Origin: Bacteroides congonensis
GTDB taxonomy: Bacteria > Bacteroidota > Bacteroidia > Bacteroidales > Bacteroidaceae
DNA length: 64,000 nt
NCBI RefSeq assembly: GCF_900130125.1
Contig: NZ_FQXY01000009.1
Coordinates: 62,001 to 126,000, forward strand
Reading direction: 5' to 3'
Below the pieces are notes generated by a model. It did not search any database and had not been told where the DNA came from. It saw only the letters and a program-made list of their open reading frames with translations. The first letter of the stretch is position 1. Each line of letters begins with the position of its first letter. Made by a program: the position numbers and the translations under genes. Shown here piece by piece: positions 35,683 to 44,017 of this stretch.

Positions 35683-36128
35683 GGAAGATTGACCTGATTG
35701 TAATCCACTGTTCCGCCACCAGGGCGGACAGGGATTTCACCGAAGATGATTTGGATGTGTGCCACCGGCGACGTGGTTTCAACGGTGTGGGGTATCATTT
35801 CTATATCCGCAAGAATGGGGACATAAAGACTACCCGTGCCATCGAAAAGGTCGGTGCGCATGCGAAAGGACACAACGCTCACTCGATAGGCATCTGCTAT
35901 GAGGGCGGACTCGACTGCCACGGTCGCCCTGCCGATACCCGTACCGAATGGCAGGTTCATTCGATGCATGTGCTTATCCTCACGCTGCTGCGTGATTATC
36001 CCGGCTGCCGCATTTGCGGACATCGCGACCTGAGTCCCGACCTGAACGGGAACGGGGAGATTGAGCCGGAAGAGTGGGTGAAGGCTTGTCCTTGCTTTGA
36101 GGTGAAGGACGAGTATTCGGAAAGGTAA
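35679..36128 (+). CDS. N-acetylmuramoyl-L-alanine amidase (Amidase_2, T7-lysozyme-like)
   Basis: 149 residues, close to the length of T7 lysozyme. Expected zinc ligands are His10 (VIHCSATRAD), His115 (GHRDLSPDLNG) and Cys137 (KACPCF). GYHFYIRKNGDI and GAHAKGHNAHSIGICYEGG are standard Amidase_2 blocks. It cuts the bond between MurNAc and the stem peptide. There is no signal peptide, so release would need lysis or a holin-like partner, for which the overlapping 30-residue peptide is a candidate. Confidence 0.93.
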   Translation: MRKIDLIVIHCSATRADRDFTEDDLDVCHRRRGFNGVGYHFYIRKNGDIKTTRAIEKVGAHAKGHNAHSIGICYEGGLDCHGRPADTRTEWQVHSMHVLILTLLRDYPGCRICGHRDLSPDLNGNGEIEPEEWVKACPCFEVKDEYSER

Positions 36129-36142
36129 TGTCATTCCATTTA

Positions 36143-36221
36143 TATTCAGGCACGGATTATGTGAGCTATGTGGCTTATCAATCATCTTAAACCGTGTAAT
36201 CTGTATAATACGTGCCTGAAT
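36143..36221. terminator. Inverted repeat between the amidase gene and the second polysaccharide operon
   Basis: ATTCAGGCACG and CGTGCCTGAAT form the base of a long stem-loop between convergent genes. T runs are weak on both sides. Confidence 0.55.
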
Positions 36222-36236
36222 AATATAAAGTTATTT

Positions 36237-37355
36237 CTATTTGGCAAATTCTTTGTATATTTTTAGCAGCGATTCGGCTGTGTTCCGCCAAGAGAACATC
36301 CGGCTGCGGTTGAGTCCATATTCCACTTGTTGCCGATAGAAGGCGTCGTCACTCTCTAATTGCAGTATCTTGTCTGTAATATCTTCCGCATTGAACGGGT
36401 CTGCCAGCAAAGCCCCTTCACCTGCTATTTCGGGCATGGCGGAAGTATTTCCCGCAATGACGGGCGTTCCGCAAGCCATTGCTTCAAGCATCGGAATGCC
36501 GAAACTTTCGCGAAGCGAAGGATACAGGAATGCGAATGCCCCACCATAAAGTGCTGCAAGGTCTGTATTCGCAATGTATCCGGGGAAACGGAGTGAGCCT
36601 TTTATTTCCGTGATTTTCTCTTCTTCCAGTATCCGGTCGATAGCGTCTTCCTTGAGGTCGGCGATGAGTAACGGTAGTTTCTTAGTTGATTTTTTCAGAT
36701 AATCACTGTATGCTTTCAGCACTCTCGGAGTGTTCTTTTTGGAGTCTGTGTTTCCCAGGAAGAACAGGTAATCGTCTGTGTCGATATACTTCCGCGTAAT
36801 CTCCGGAGCTTTGGGTTGCAGGTGGAAATGATTGCTGAAACCATTATACACGGCTACCAGTTGTTCGTCGGGCAGGTGCAGGGCATCAAGAATGCGCTTC
36901 CGCTCAAACTGCGAGACGGTGATAATCTTTTCGCATTCGGGAATTATGCGCGGAACGACAAACCGGCGGTAATACCATCCCATTTCCTGATACCATGATG
37001 CACTGGATGATTGTCGTTTCTCCAGATAGATGATGTCATGCAATGTCAGTATCAGAGGTACGGAACAGTGCATGGGAGCTGTATTGCTGGTGCAATGCAG
37101 CAAGTCGGGCTTGACACGCTTTACCGCGCGGGGAAGCAGTACTTGTTCCCATAGCGGGTAAATGGTGCTCTTCAACTCGATGATATGCATATTGGCTGAC
37201 TCTTTGAGACATTTGTCCTCGCCGGGACTGACGAATATGAAATATTCGTTTTCGTGGTCTATCTTTTGCAATTCACGGATACTCTCGAGAGCTACGAAAT
37301 CCATTCCGTGTTTATTCGTGCGGAAGATGCGTTGGGCTTCAATAGCGATTTTCAT
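36237..37355 (-). CDS. Family 4 glycosyltransferase
   Basis: 372 residues with a GT-B fold. The N-terminal half has DLLHCTSNTAPMHCSVP and LILTLHDIIYLEK. The C-terminal half has DYLFFLGNTDSKKNTPRVLK and the E-x7-E motif in PSLRESFGIPMLEAMACGTP. Related enzymes include mannosyl- and galactosyltransferases of O-antigen loci. It is the last gene of the operon that starts at 43774. Confidence 0.92.
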   Translation of the reverse strand: MKIAIEAQRIFRTNKHGMDFVALESIRELQKIDHENEYFIFVSPGEDKCLKESANMHIIELKSTIYPLWEQVLLPRAVKRVKPDLLHCTSNTAPMHCSVPLILTLHDIIYLEKRQSSSASWYQEMGWYYRRFVVPRIIPECEKIITVSQFERKRILDALHLPDEQLVAVYNGFSNHFHLQPKAPEITRKYIDTDDYLFFLGNTDSKKNTPRVLKAYSDYLKKSTKKLPLLIADLKEDAIDRILEEEKITEIKGSLRFPGYIANTDLAALYGGAFAFLYPSLRESFGIPMLEAMACGTPVIAGNTSAMPEIAGEGALLADPFNAEDITDKILQLESDDAFYRQQVEYGLNRSRMFSWRNTAESLLKIYKEFAK

Positions 37356-37376
37356 AAATGTTTGTTTATTAAGTCC

Positions 37377-38573
37377 TTATTGATGGTGTTCGCCATGTTC
37401 TGTATGGATGAATTTTTTGTTTGCTCCCTTTAGCTTGAACAAGTTGCCTATCATGGTGACGGCAAGCATAGGCATTTTCATGATTGCTTTCCCCACTTGC
37501 TTGGTGAAGAGCTGCCCGCCCGGTACGGGGAGTGTCATGGCGGCTACTTGGGCTGCCGACAATATCCACCATTTGACTGCCATTGTCCACTCATATCCGC
37601 CGCCACTGTGCACGCTTAGTACGATGCCGATAATGGTGAACACGAATGTCAGACCGAAGACTCCCGCTAGCTGGATTAAACGTGGCGGGAGCATCCATTG
37701 AAGTATCTTGTCGCAATAGTCGAAATTTCCTTCGAGCAATGCTTTCGGCAGGTGTGGCAGTGAAGCCCGGAGTGCACCGAATTGTGCGGCTATCCAACGC
37801 TTACGCTGATTGCTGATGGCTTCTTTTTTCTGTGTCTTTTCATCAAAAACGGGCAAGTCTGCCAGGTATGCCGTATAGATGCGTTGCTGTAAAAGCATGG
37901 CTTCCAGTTCTTTGTCTTCACCTGCTGTCTGGAGATATTTCACGTTTTGGTGAAACCATTCGGCTTCGAAAGCCATTCCCGAGCCCGATAATCCGGCAGA
38001 AAGCCCTACTGCATTGTGCCCGCTACGGAAGAAGCCGTTATTTATTTCTTCACTGGCGCCATCGAGGATGGAGATGTCTGTATTCAGGTTCTTTCCGGTA
38101 CGGTGCGCCTGTATGGATCTCACGCCACTGTCGAAGGCACGGTTGACGGTGGATAGAAAGTCGGCAGTGGTCAGGTTGTCGGCATCCATGATGACTACTA
38201 TGTCATAGTCGCGCGTGTCTATACTGTCCATTGCCATGGCCAGTGCCTTGGCTTTGGAACTCTCCGTATAATCTGCTATCAGCAGGCGGATGGGCAGGGC
38301 ACGCAGTGCTTCGTTTGTCTCCGGTTGCATTTGGTCGGAGATGACTATGATTTCAAAAAGCTCTTTCGGGTAGTCCTGTTCGAGGAAGCTGCGTACGGAA
38401 GAGAGAATCACGCGGTCTTCCTTGTAAGCGGGAAAGAGTACGACGAAACGACGGAGTGTACGGGCTTCAGGATAATGGGGAGCCCGGTAAAACTTGGATG
38501 CGATGGCGTATAGCAATAGATAGCATACGCAAAACACAAGAGGGATGTAGAGAATCCAGTCAATGATGTTCAT
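37377..38573 (-). CDS. Membrane-bound family 2 glycosyltransferase with QxxRW motif
   Basis: 398 residues. One N-terminal helix (about 7-27) precedes a GT2 domain with FVVLFPAYKEDRVI and the DxD in IVVIMDADNLTTADF. An acceptor-site GEDKELEAM and QRKRW (a QxxRW match) follow, then three to four C-terminal helices. QxxRW is typical of processive GT2 enzymes such as cellulose and hyaluronan synthases, so this could form a repeated linkage. The C-terminus ends in HTEHGEHHQ, which is His-rich and has no known purpose. It starts 5 bp after the GT2 gene at 38579 ends. Confidence 0.88.
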   Translation of the reverse strand: MNIIDWILYIPLVFCVCYLLLYAIASKFYRAPHYPEARTLRRFVVLFPAYKEDRVILSSVRSFLEQDYPKELFEIIVISDQMQPETNEALRALPIRLLIADYTESSKAKALAMAMDSIDTRDYDIVVIMDADNLTTADFLSTVNRAFDSGVRSIQAHRTGKNLNTDISILDGASEEINNGFFRSGHNAVGLSAGLSGSGMAFEAEWFHQNVKYLQTAGEDKELEAMLLQQRIYTAYLADLPVFDEKTQKKEAISNQRKRWIAAQFGALRASLPHLPKALLEGNFDYCDKILQWMLPPRLIQLAGVFGLTFVFTIIGIVLSVHSGGGYEWTMAVKWWILSAAQVAAMTLPVPGGQLFTKQVGKAIMKMPMLAVTMIGNLFKLKGANKKFIHTEHGEHHQ

Positions 38574-38578
38574 AGTAT

Positions 38579-39502
38579 TTAGAATTTATGCGTTTTACAA
38601 TTTGGGGCGGCGGCAGGCATGGACAGCCCTCTGTTTACTCCGCAATAGACGGCAAAGAAGAGGTCGAAACGACCTTTCAATGCGTATGCCAGACTGTTTT
38701 TCCCGGCAGCGACCGTGCTCTGGTAGAGTACGGAGAGAAAACGGGCGGTTCCTTTCAGGTTGCGGCGGGCATAGAGCAGGCGGTTGCGCGTCAGGTAATA
38801 GGTGCGCAGTTTGCTTAGTTGCCCGGTGCTCTGGCTTTCTTTATGGAAAACGGTGCAGCGCGGTTCGTACCACAGCTCGTAACCGGCACGCGTCATGCTT
38901 GTGCTCCAGTCCAGTTCTTCGTAATAGAGGAAAAAGATTTCAGGCATCATGCCTGCCTTTTCGATGACTTCGTGTTTTATCATCATGGCAGCTCCATGAA
39001 GATAAGGGGTGGAGTGGGGAGTGTCGTAACTTCCGTCGTCCGGACAGCCGAACCCTAGCATGGTGTTGCGCAACGTAACCTGTGACAGGGGGGTGAACCC
39101 CGCAAACTGGATGTGTTGCGGCGGGAAGGCGAAACGTATCTTCGGCGATACACCGCCAATTTCCGGGCGGCTTTCCAGGCGTTCTATCAGGTAACTGACG
39201 TCGTCCGATTCGATGTACGTATCGTTGTTTATCAGGAAAAGGTATTTGCCTTTTGCCGCACGGATTCCGATATTGTTGCCGCCGGAGAATCCCCCGTTTA
39301 TATCGCTGCGGATGGCAACGACCGTGGGATACAGCTTTTGTATCTTTGCCGCTTCGTCTTCACGCGAAGCGTTGTCTATCACTATGATTTCATAACTCAC
39401 GGACTGCAGGTTTTTGTGCAGTGACTCTATCAGTTCGCAGGTGTCTTTGAACCCGTTGTAACAGATGGTGATGAATGATATGTCGGGAATATTGTTTGTC
39501 AT
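38579..39502 (-). CDS. Family 2 glycosyltransferase, rhamnosyltransferase-like
   Basis: 307 residues. It has DISFITICYNGFKDT, EIIVIDNASREDE, VAIRSDINGGFSGGNNIGI and FLINNDTYIESDDV, the pattern of WbbL/RfbF-like enzymes. The C-terminal part is basic (RTYYLTRNRLLYARRNL), typical of membrane-associated GT2s. The ATG overlaps the stop of the O-antigen-ligase-like gene by 4 bp (39499-39502). The donor is not proven; rhamnose is a guess from family resemblance. Confidence 0.87.
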   Translation of the reverse strand: MTNNIPDISFITICYNGFKDTCELIESLHKNLQSVSYEIIVIDNASREDEAAKIQKLYPTVVAIRSDINGGFSGGNNIGIRAAKGKYLFLINNDTYIESDDVSYLIERLESRPEIGGVSPKIRFAFPPQHIQFAGFTPLSQVTLRNTMLGFGCPDDGSYDTPHSTPYLHGAAMMIKHEVIEKAGMMPEIFFLYYEELDWSTSMTRAGYELWYEPRCTVFHKESQSTGQLSKLRTYYLTRNRLLYARRNLKGTARFLSVLYQSTVAAGKNSLAYALKGRFDLFFAVYCGVNRGLSMPAAAPNCKTHKF

Positions 39503-40809
39503 TCTTGTTTGTCAGTTTCTTTGTTGGGTATGGATAGTTCTTTTTCTTCTCTGATTCGCTTGTCGATATGCGGGGCGGCAAAACAGAGCGCGAACCCTAT
39601 ATAGACAGGCAGTTGGTTAGGATATTGCATGATATCGTTGACATAGGTGGCTATAAAGAATCCGGCGTCCATGCAAAGCCACGCCGCTATCAGTCCGCGG
39701 AGACTCTTGTCGCGCACCTTGAACATGAGTATCCATGAGCACCAGGCAAAGAGGATGCCGTGTATCGAAAGATAGATTATCAGCCCCACAATGCCGGTTT
39801 CCACCCATACGCTGATTAACCACGAGTCGGGCGGGTAGGGCATCTGCTCTTTCGACTGGAAGTTGCCTGCTTTGGACAGCCCGATTCCGTATCCGAAAGG
39901 TTTTCTTACCATCAGTTCTTTCATCCGCATCCGGTTCTCGACACGCAACTGGTACGATGCGTCTTTGGACGGGTGGAAAGAGGAACGCATCTTGTGGATG
40001 TATTGGTTGCCGCTCCCGATACTGGTAAAGTAAAAAAAGCAAAAGACGGAGATAGATATAAAGACGCCCCCTATGATTGCTTTCCAGTTTTTGGCGATAA
40101 TGGTTATCATGAACATGCCGCCCATGATAACGCCCATAGCGGCGCGTGTGCCGGAAATTCCCATGCAGTAGAGCCCGCAGAATGCTATGAAAAGGAAATA
40201 AAGCCGTTTCCATTTTGCTTCTACAAAGAAGGCGGAAATGGCGAAAACTACTGACGACATCGCCGCATGCACCCCGAAGTTTGCCGCATCGGAGAAGCAG
40301 GAGAAATAACGTATCCCCGACCAGATGATGTGGGTACGCCATCCGCCCAGGGTGTATAGAAAATAGAGGTCTTTCGAACTGAAGCCGTGGCTTTTCTGCC
40401 AGTAGCCTTTGAGGGTGAATATCAGGACAAAGACAGACCAGATGAACAGCAATAATTCAATGTCTTTCTTGGTGCGGATGACAAGCGGAATGACAAATGC
40501 GCATATCAGGGGTATGAAGGCATAGGGCATGATGTTGATATTCCATGCTTCCATCACATTGTTGGGGTTCAGGATTTCAAGAATGTAGTAGGCGAACCAG
40601 GCGACAAACATATAGGTCATTGTGTTCTGCCCGATTTTCCAGTCTGTACGGTTGTCGTTGCTGAGCTGTACGATGCAGGTAGCGGTGCACAAGACGGTAA
40701 ACACCATTGAGAACAGTCCTACCTTGATGTTCAGGAATATGCCTGCCGCAACCAGCAGAAACTGGATGGCGAGCAGAATATGGAACGTTATTATCCTATT
40801 CGTCATCAT
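39499..40809 (-). CDS. O-antigen ligase/polymerase-like membrane protein (Wzy/WaaL)
   Basis: 436 residues with about ten to twelve hydrophobic helices. A long periplasmic loop in the second half (about 265-330) includes RMKELMVRKPFGYGIGL and PDSWLISVWVETG, the pattern of the Wzy_C (O-antigen ligase) family. In an operon with a Wzz-like protein and a flippase nearby, the polymerase role is more likely than ligation to lipid A. Two adjacent ATGs exist at 40809 and 40806. It overlaps the Wzz-like gene by 14 bp. Confidence 0.88.
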   Translation of the reverse strand: MMTNRIITFHILLAIQFLLVAAGIFLNIKVGLFSMVFTVLCTATCIVQLSNDNRTDWKIGQNTMTYMFVAWFAYYILEILNPNNVMEAWNINIMPYAFIPLICAFVIPLVIRTKKDIELLLFIWSVFVLIFTLKGYWQKSHGFSSKDLYFLYTLGGWRTHIIWSGIRYFSCFSDAANFGVHAAMSSVVFAISAFFVEAKWKRLYFLFIAFCGLYCMGISGTRAAMGVIMGGMFMITIIAKNWKAIIGGVFISISVFCFFYFTSIGSGNQYIHKMRSSFHPSKDASYQLRVENRMRMKELMVRKPFGYGIGLSKAGNFQSKEQMPYPPDSWLISVWVETGIVGLIIYLSIHGILFAWCSWILMFKVRDKSLRGLIAAWLCMDAGFFIATYVNDIMQYPNQLPVYIGFALCFAAPHIDKRIREEKELSIPNKETDKQE

Positions 40810-43015
40810 CTTCTTCTTCCTTTTCTTTTTTCTTGAAGCTGAATATGATTTTTTCTGTTAGTGATAATTGGCTGAACCGGTAGCTGAGCCTGCGAAGCAG
40901 GGTATATGGCGGAAGTTGGCCGGTAAACTCTTCCGTTGCTGCACGGTTGGCATTGGTCAGGCAGATACGGAACGGGACATCTGTCTTGCCCAGTTGTGCC
41001 ATGAGTTGTTCGCATAGCTGTTTGTCGATAGTCTTCCATCCCCGGTCTGCCGGAGCCACGAGGATATTGGCATTGGCATCGTGCAGCAGTGCGCTTGGAA
41101 TATTGCTCTCACGTAGTGGCGGATAAGCGACTATCAATATGTCTTCTCCTTGCAAGGTGTAAAAGTCGGTGACGCTTTTGGCTAGCAGGTATTGGGTGGA
41201 ATTGCTGTTGAAGTCTGTCCCGTAGGTGATGAACCTTGTATTCAGCATGCGGCTTTGCATATATCCGCAAATCAGGTTGCCTACTGTTTCCTCACCGGAG
41301 TTTTCACAGGTACTGAACAAGTTGATGATGAACACACCGGGAGATTTCCGCTTCGTAAGGAAACGGAGCAGGGAGTTGGTAAGCTCCCGGACGGAGTAAT
41401 GTATATAAGTCTTCGTCAGCCCGCCATAACGGGGAGATGAAAGGCTGGGGATGGCGCCTATTGCCTTAAAGCCTGTCACTCGTTTGGTGCGGCTGGCATC
41501 GCGCAGTGTCCTGTCCAGCATCTCTATAAGTAATAAGATGGCGATGATAAAGAGGAAACTGCCTACACAGGCGGCAATGACAATTTGCTTCCGGTTGGTC
41601 GAATTGGACGCAATCGGGTAGGTAGGTTCGTTCAGCACTTTCAGTGTGGCGGAAGTCATTTCCAGGTTCTTCTTTCTCAGCAAGGCTTCGTTGTAGCTTT
41701 GCAGAATGGACAGATAATTGCGTTCGGTAAAGTTGATGGAACGCTCTTTCTGCTTGATGGTGGTGCCTACGGGGGCAAAGAATACATACCGCCCGTTGAG
41801 TTCCTGCCGGGCTGCTTGTACGACTTGTAATTCAGCCTTTGCTTTCTCGTACAACAAGGTCTGTTCGAGCCATTGGTTGATGATGTCGGTTCGTGAAGCT
41901 CCTTCTTTGGTATATTTGTGTCCCACATAGGAGTCTGTCAGTTCTCTTAGTTCTTGTCTGAGTTCACCCAGTTTCTTTTTGTCGTTTCCTATCCTGGCAT
42001 TGTTGTCTGTCTGGGAACTGGACATGGCTTCGGCTTCCGAAATCTTTCCGGTAAGGGTGGACGCTTCTCTCAGCTTGTCAACGAATTCGAGGTTCTTGAG
42101 CACTTGCTTGGCGTTGCTGTCCATGTGCTTTTCCAACTCTTCGAGCATGGAGCGGGTGCTGTTGAATGCAAAGAGCGCGTCTTGCTCTCTCAGCTCGTAT
42201 TCTTTATTGATGGCGGCTATTTCTTTGGTTTCGTCCACATAGTTGATAATGCGTTTTTCTACATTATATTTGGTCAGGTCTTCTTCTTCTGTACGGAGCT
42301 GTTTGCCGATACGGTCTAGCTCCGACTTGAAATAGGCAATCACTTTGTCCGTTTCTCCATATCGGATGCGGCGGTATTCGTTGACGAATTCATCCATGAG
42401 GATACTGACGGTATTGTAAGCGATGCCGGGGTCGCCGGAAGTGTAGCTGATGTCGAGCAGGTCACTTGTCAGCCGGCGCTGTACCTTGATGTTCTTCAAT
42501 GCGTTATAGCTGTAATATGGGTGGTTGTAGTAGAACATCTCGTAGATATAGTTGCCCTTGTGTGGACGCATGTACGCTTCGAGGTTTGCTACGGTCTTGT
42601 CTTCGCTCGATTTGTCGATTAGTTTCAGTATCTCCGGCCCGTGAGGGCTGTTTTTCAGATGGTTATAGGTGTAACTGTAGCTGGAAGGCGTGATTCCGTC
42701 ATTCTCTTTCTCTGCGTTTCCCTGAATAAGAACTCGTGCGAATAACCGCAGGAACACTTTCTTTAGTGTACTCTCGGCTTGCATGATACTTATCAGGTTG
42801 TCCATTGAGTTCTGCACCGTAGCCCAGTCGGTGCGTTTGTCGCTTTCGAGATTGTAGCCCGATGCTACGCCTGTGTATAAGGTGGCTTTTACGTCATATC
42901 CCCCACGCATATGCCGTGTGTAGAAGATGACCAGTAAAGTGAAGATAGAAGTCCCTAATAGTATCAACCAGCGATGGCGGAACAGGGTCTGTATGATAGA
43001 GATGATGAAATTCAT
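40796..43015 (-). CDS. Wzz/Wzc-like polysaccharide co-polymerase with degenerate kinase domain
   Basis: 739 residues. A membrane helix at about 17-31, a long periplasmic coiled-coil segment (about 35-475) and a second helix (478-500) give the chain-length-determinant architecture. Residues about 540-730 align with the BY-kinase NTPase of Wzc. The Walker A position reads ENSGEET where PGEGKT or PGEGKS is expected, and the Walker B region reads ILIVAYPP without the usual Asp. There is no Tyr-rich tail; instead the protein ends in KKKEKEEEDDDE. It is therefore expected to set chain length without kinase activity. Located in the inner membrane. Confidence 0.88.
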   Translation of the reverse strand: MNFIISIIQTLFRHRWLILLGTSIFTLLVIFYTRHMRGGYDVKATLYTGVASGYNLESDKRTDWATVQNSMDNLISIMQAESTLKKVFLRLFARVLIQGNAEKENDGITPSSYSYTYNHLKNSPHGPEILKLIDKSSEDKTVANLEAYMRPHKGNYIYEMFYYNHPYYSYNALKNIKVQRRLTSDLLDISYTSGDPGIAYNTVSILMDEFVNEYRRIRYGETDKVIAYFKSELDRIGKQLRTEEEDLTKYNVEKRIINYVDETKEIAAINKEYELREQDALFAFNSTRSMLEELEKHMDSNAKQVLKNLEFVDKLREASTLTGKISEAEAMSSSQTDNNARIGNDKKKLGELRQELRELTDSYVGHKYTKEGASRTDIINQWLEQTLLYEKAKAELQVVQAARQELNGRYVFFAPVGTTIKQKERSINFTERNYLSILQSYNEALLRKKNLEMTSATLKVLNEPTYPIASNSTNRKQIVIAACVGSFLFIIAILLLIEMLDRTLRDASRTKRVTGFKAIGAIPSLSSPRYGGLTKTYIHYSVRELTNSLLRFLTKRKSPGVFIINLFSTCENSGEETVGNLICGYMQSRMLNTRFITYGTDFNSNSTQYLLAKSVTDFYTLQGEDILIVAYPPLRESNIPSALLHDANANILVAPADRGWKTIDKQLCEQLMAQLGKTDVPFRICLTNANRAATEEFTGQLPPYTLLRRLSYRFSQLSLTEKIIFSFKKKEKEEEDDDE

Positions 43016-43027
43016 ATCTTGGTCTTT

Positions 43028-43774
43028 TTATTTTCTTATAATGGGGGTGCGTGAAATAACTTCGAGCACCATCAGGCTCTTTGTCAACTCAAACTTACTG
43101 TTTTCGTATGATTCACGCGCCTGAGACTGTCTTTCTTTATCCGTTGCCAGGTCTGTAGACTCGATGGTTCCGTTGGCGAAGTTCTTTTCGGATATTTCGT
43201 ATTGCACATTGGCGAGTATCAGGCTTTCACTTCTCATTTTAAGAATCTTAATCTGGGAAATGGCCGCTGCATATGTTTCAATGATGTTTTTCTTGATTTC
43301 ATCATACTTGATTTCCCGTTCCAACTCTGCTCCTCGAAGGGTAAGCCTTTGCCGGGTGACACGGGCTTTGAGATCAAAGAGCAGATCCAAAGGGATATTT
43401 ATTCCCGCACCTAGCGTATATCCGTTCTGTGCCTGGGTGGAATAGGTGAGGTAGGGGGCAATCGCCACATCTGTATATGTGGACTCATTGCCGAACATTC
43501 CGTATTGATAACTTCCTCTTAGAGAAAAGAAACCGAGAAAAGCGCGTTTCTCTTTAGCTAGTAATTTACGCTCTACTGCCGCCTTTACATCCGCCATTTC
43601 ATAAATGGGATTGTTCTTGGCATTCTCGAATAAAACATCCAAAGGGGGAAGGACTATATTGCTGTAATCATCTTCACTTAACTGGGAATAGTTACCGACT
43701 TCCTGTGCAACCACATGAGTGGCGGAAGTGAATAAGAGTAGTAACCCCGAAAAAAAACATATAAATTGCTTCAT
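43028..43774 (-). CDS. Short TolC-like outer-membrane efflux protein
   Basis: 248 residues with a signal peptide (1-23, cut after VVA). The mature part is alternately helical and strand-rich: YTLGAGINIPLDLLFDLKARVTRQ, LRGAELEREIKYDEIKKNII and ESLILANVQYEISEKNFANG match one repeat of the TolC/OMF family. Full OMF proteins have two such repeats and about 450 residues, so this is about half length. It is the first gene of the operon, in the place where a Wza export protein would usually lie. It may be an accessory exporter; no Wza is present in the window. Confidence 0.75.
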   Translation of the reverse strand: MKQFICFFSGLLLLFTSATHVVAQEVGNYSQLSEDDYSNIVLPPLDVLFENAKNNPIYEMADVKAAVERKLLAKEKRAFLGFFSLRGSYQYGMFGNESTYTDVAIAPYLTYSTQAQNGYTLGAGINIPLDLLFDLKARVTRQRLTLRGAELEREIKYDEIKKNIIETYAAAISQIKILKMRSESLILANVQYEISEKNFANGTIESTDLATDKERQSQARESYENSKFELTKSLMVLEVISRTPIIRK

Positions 43775-43816
43775 AAAAAAATCCTATTATTTGCTCTTGC
43801 TGTGCTATAGCTTGCG

Positions 43817-43824
43817 CAAATATA
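43817..43824 (-). promoter_or_regulatory. -7 box for the second polysaccharide operon
   Basis: TATATTTG on the minus strand, 42 bp before the ATG of the TolC-like gene. Confidence 0.55.
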
Positions 43825-43909
43825 AGGATTAATTTCATTTGTGAGCAGTCTTTTATTATCTATTTTATATTCTTTCCCCTTAAATTGTACACGAATACTT
43901 ATTTATAAT

Positions 43910-44012
43910 ACTTCCATCGTTCCGAAACGGAATGCTTGCATACCAATCCGGAACGTCTTTATAGCTGAACAGAAAGTCCTTATGGCTGAACAGAAACTCT
44001 TTCCACACCGGC
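43910..44012 (-). repeat. Degenerate array of about five 21-22 bp units
   Basis: GCTGAACAGAAA occurs at 43964 and 43985, exactly 21 bp apart. Neighbouring units keep CTT near the start and GGAA or GAA near the end in the same register. The array lies just 3' of the Omp85-type gene and upstream of the second polysaccharide operon. The overlapping plus-strand reading frame of about 95 codons has no family likeness. Confidence 0.5.
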
Positions 44013-44017
44013 TTGTA

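Noticed and set aside
29500..36300. Integrated phage or conjugative element with attachment sites
   Set aside because: No integrase, excisionase, terminase, relaxase or capsid genes, and no direct repeats that could be att sites were seen at the module edges.
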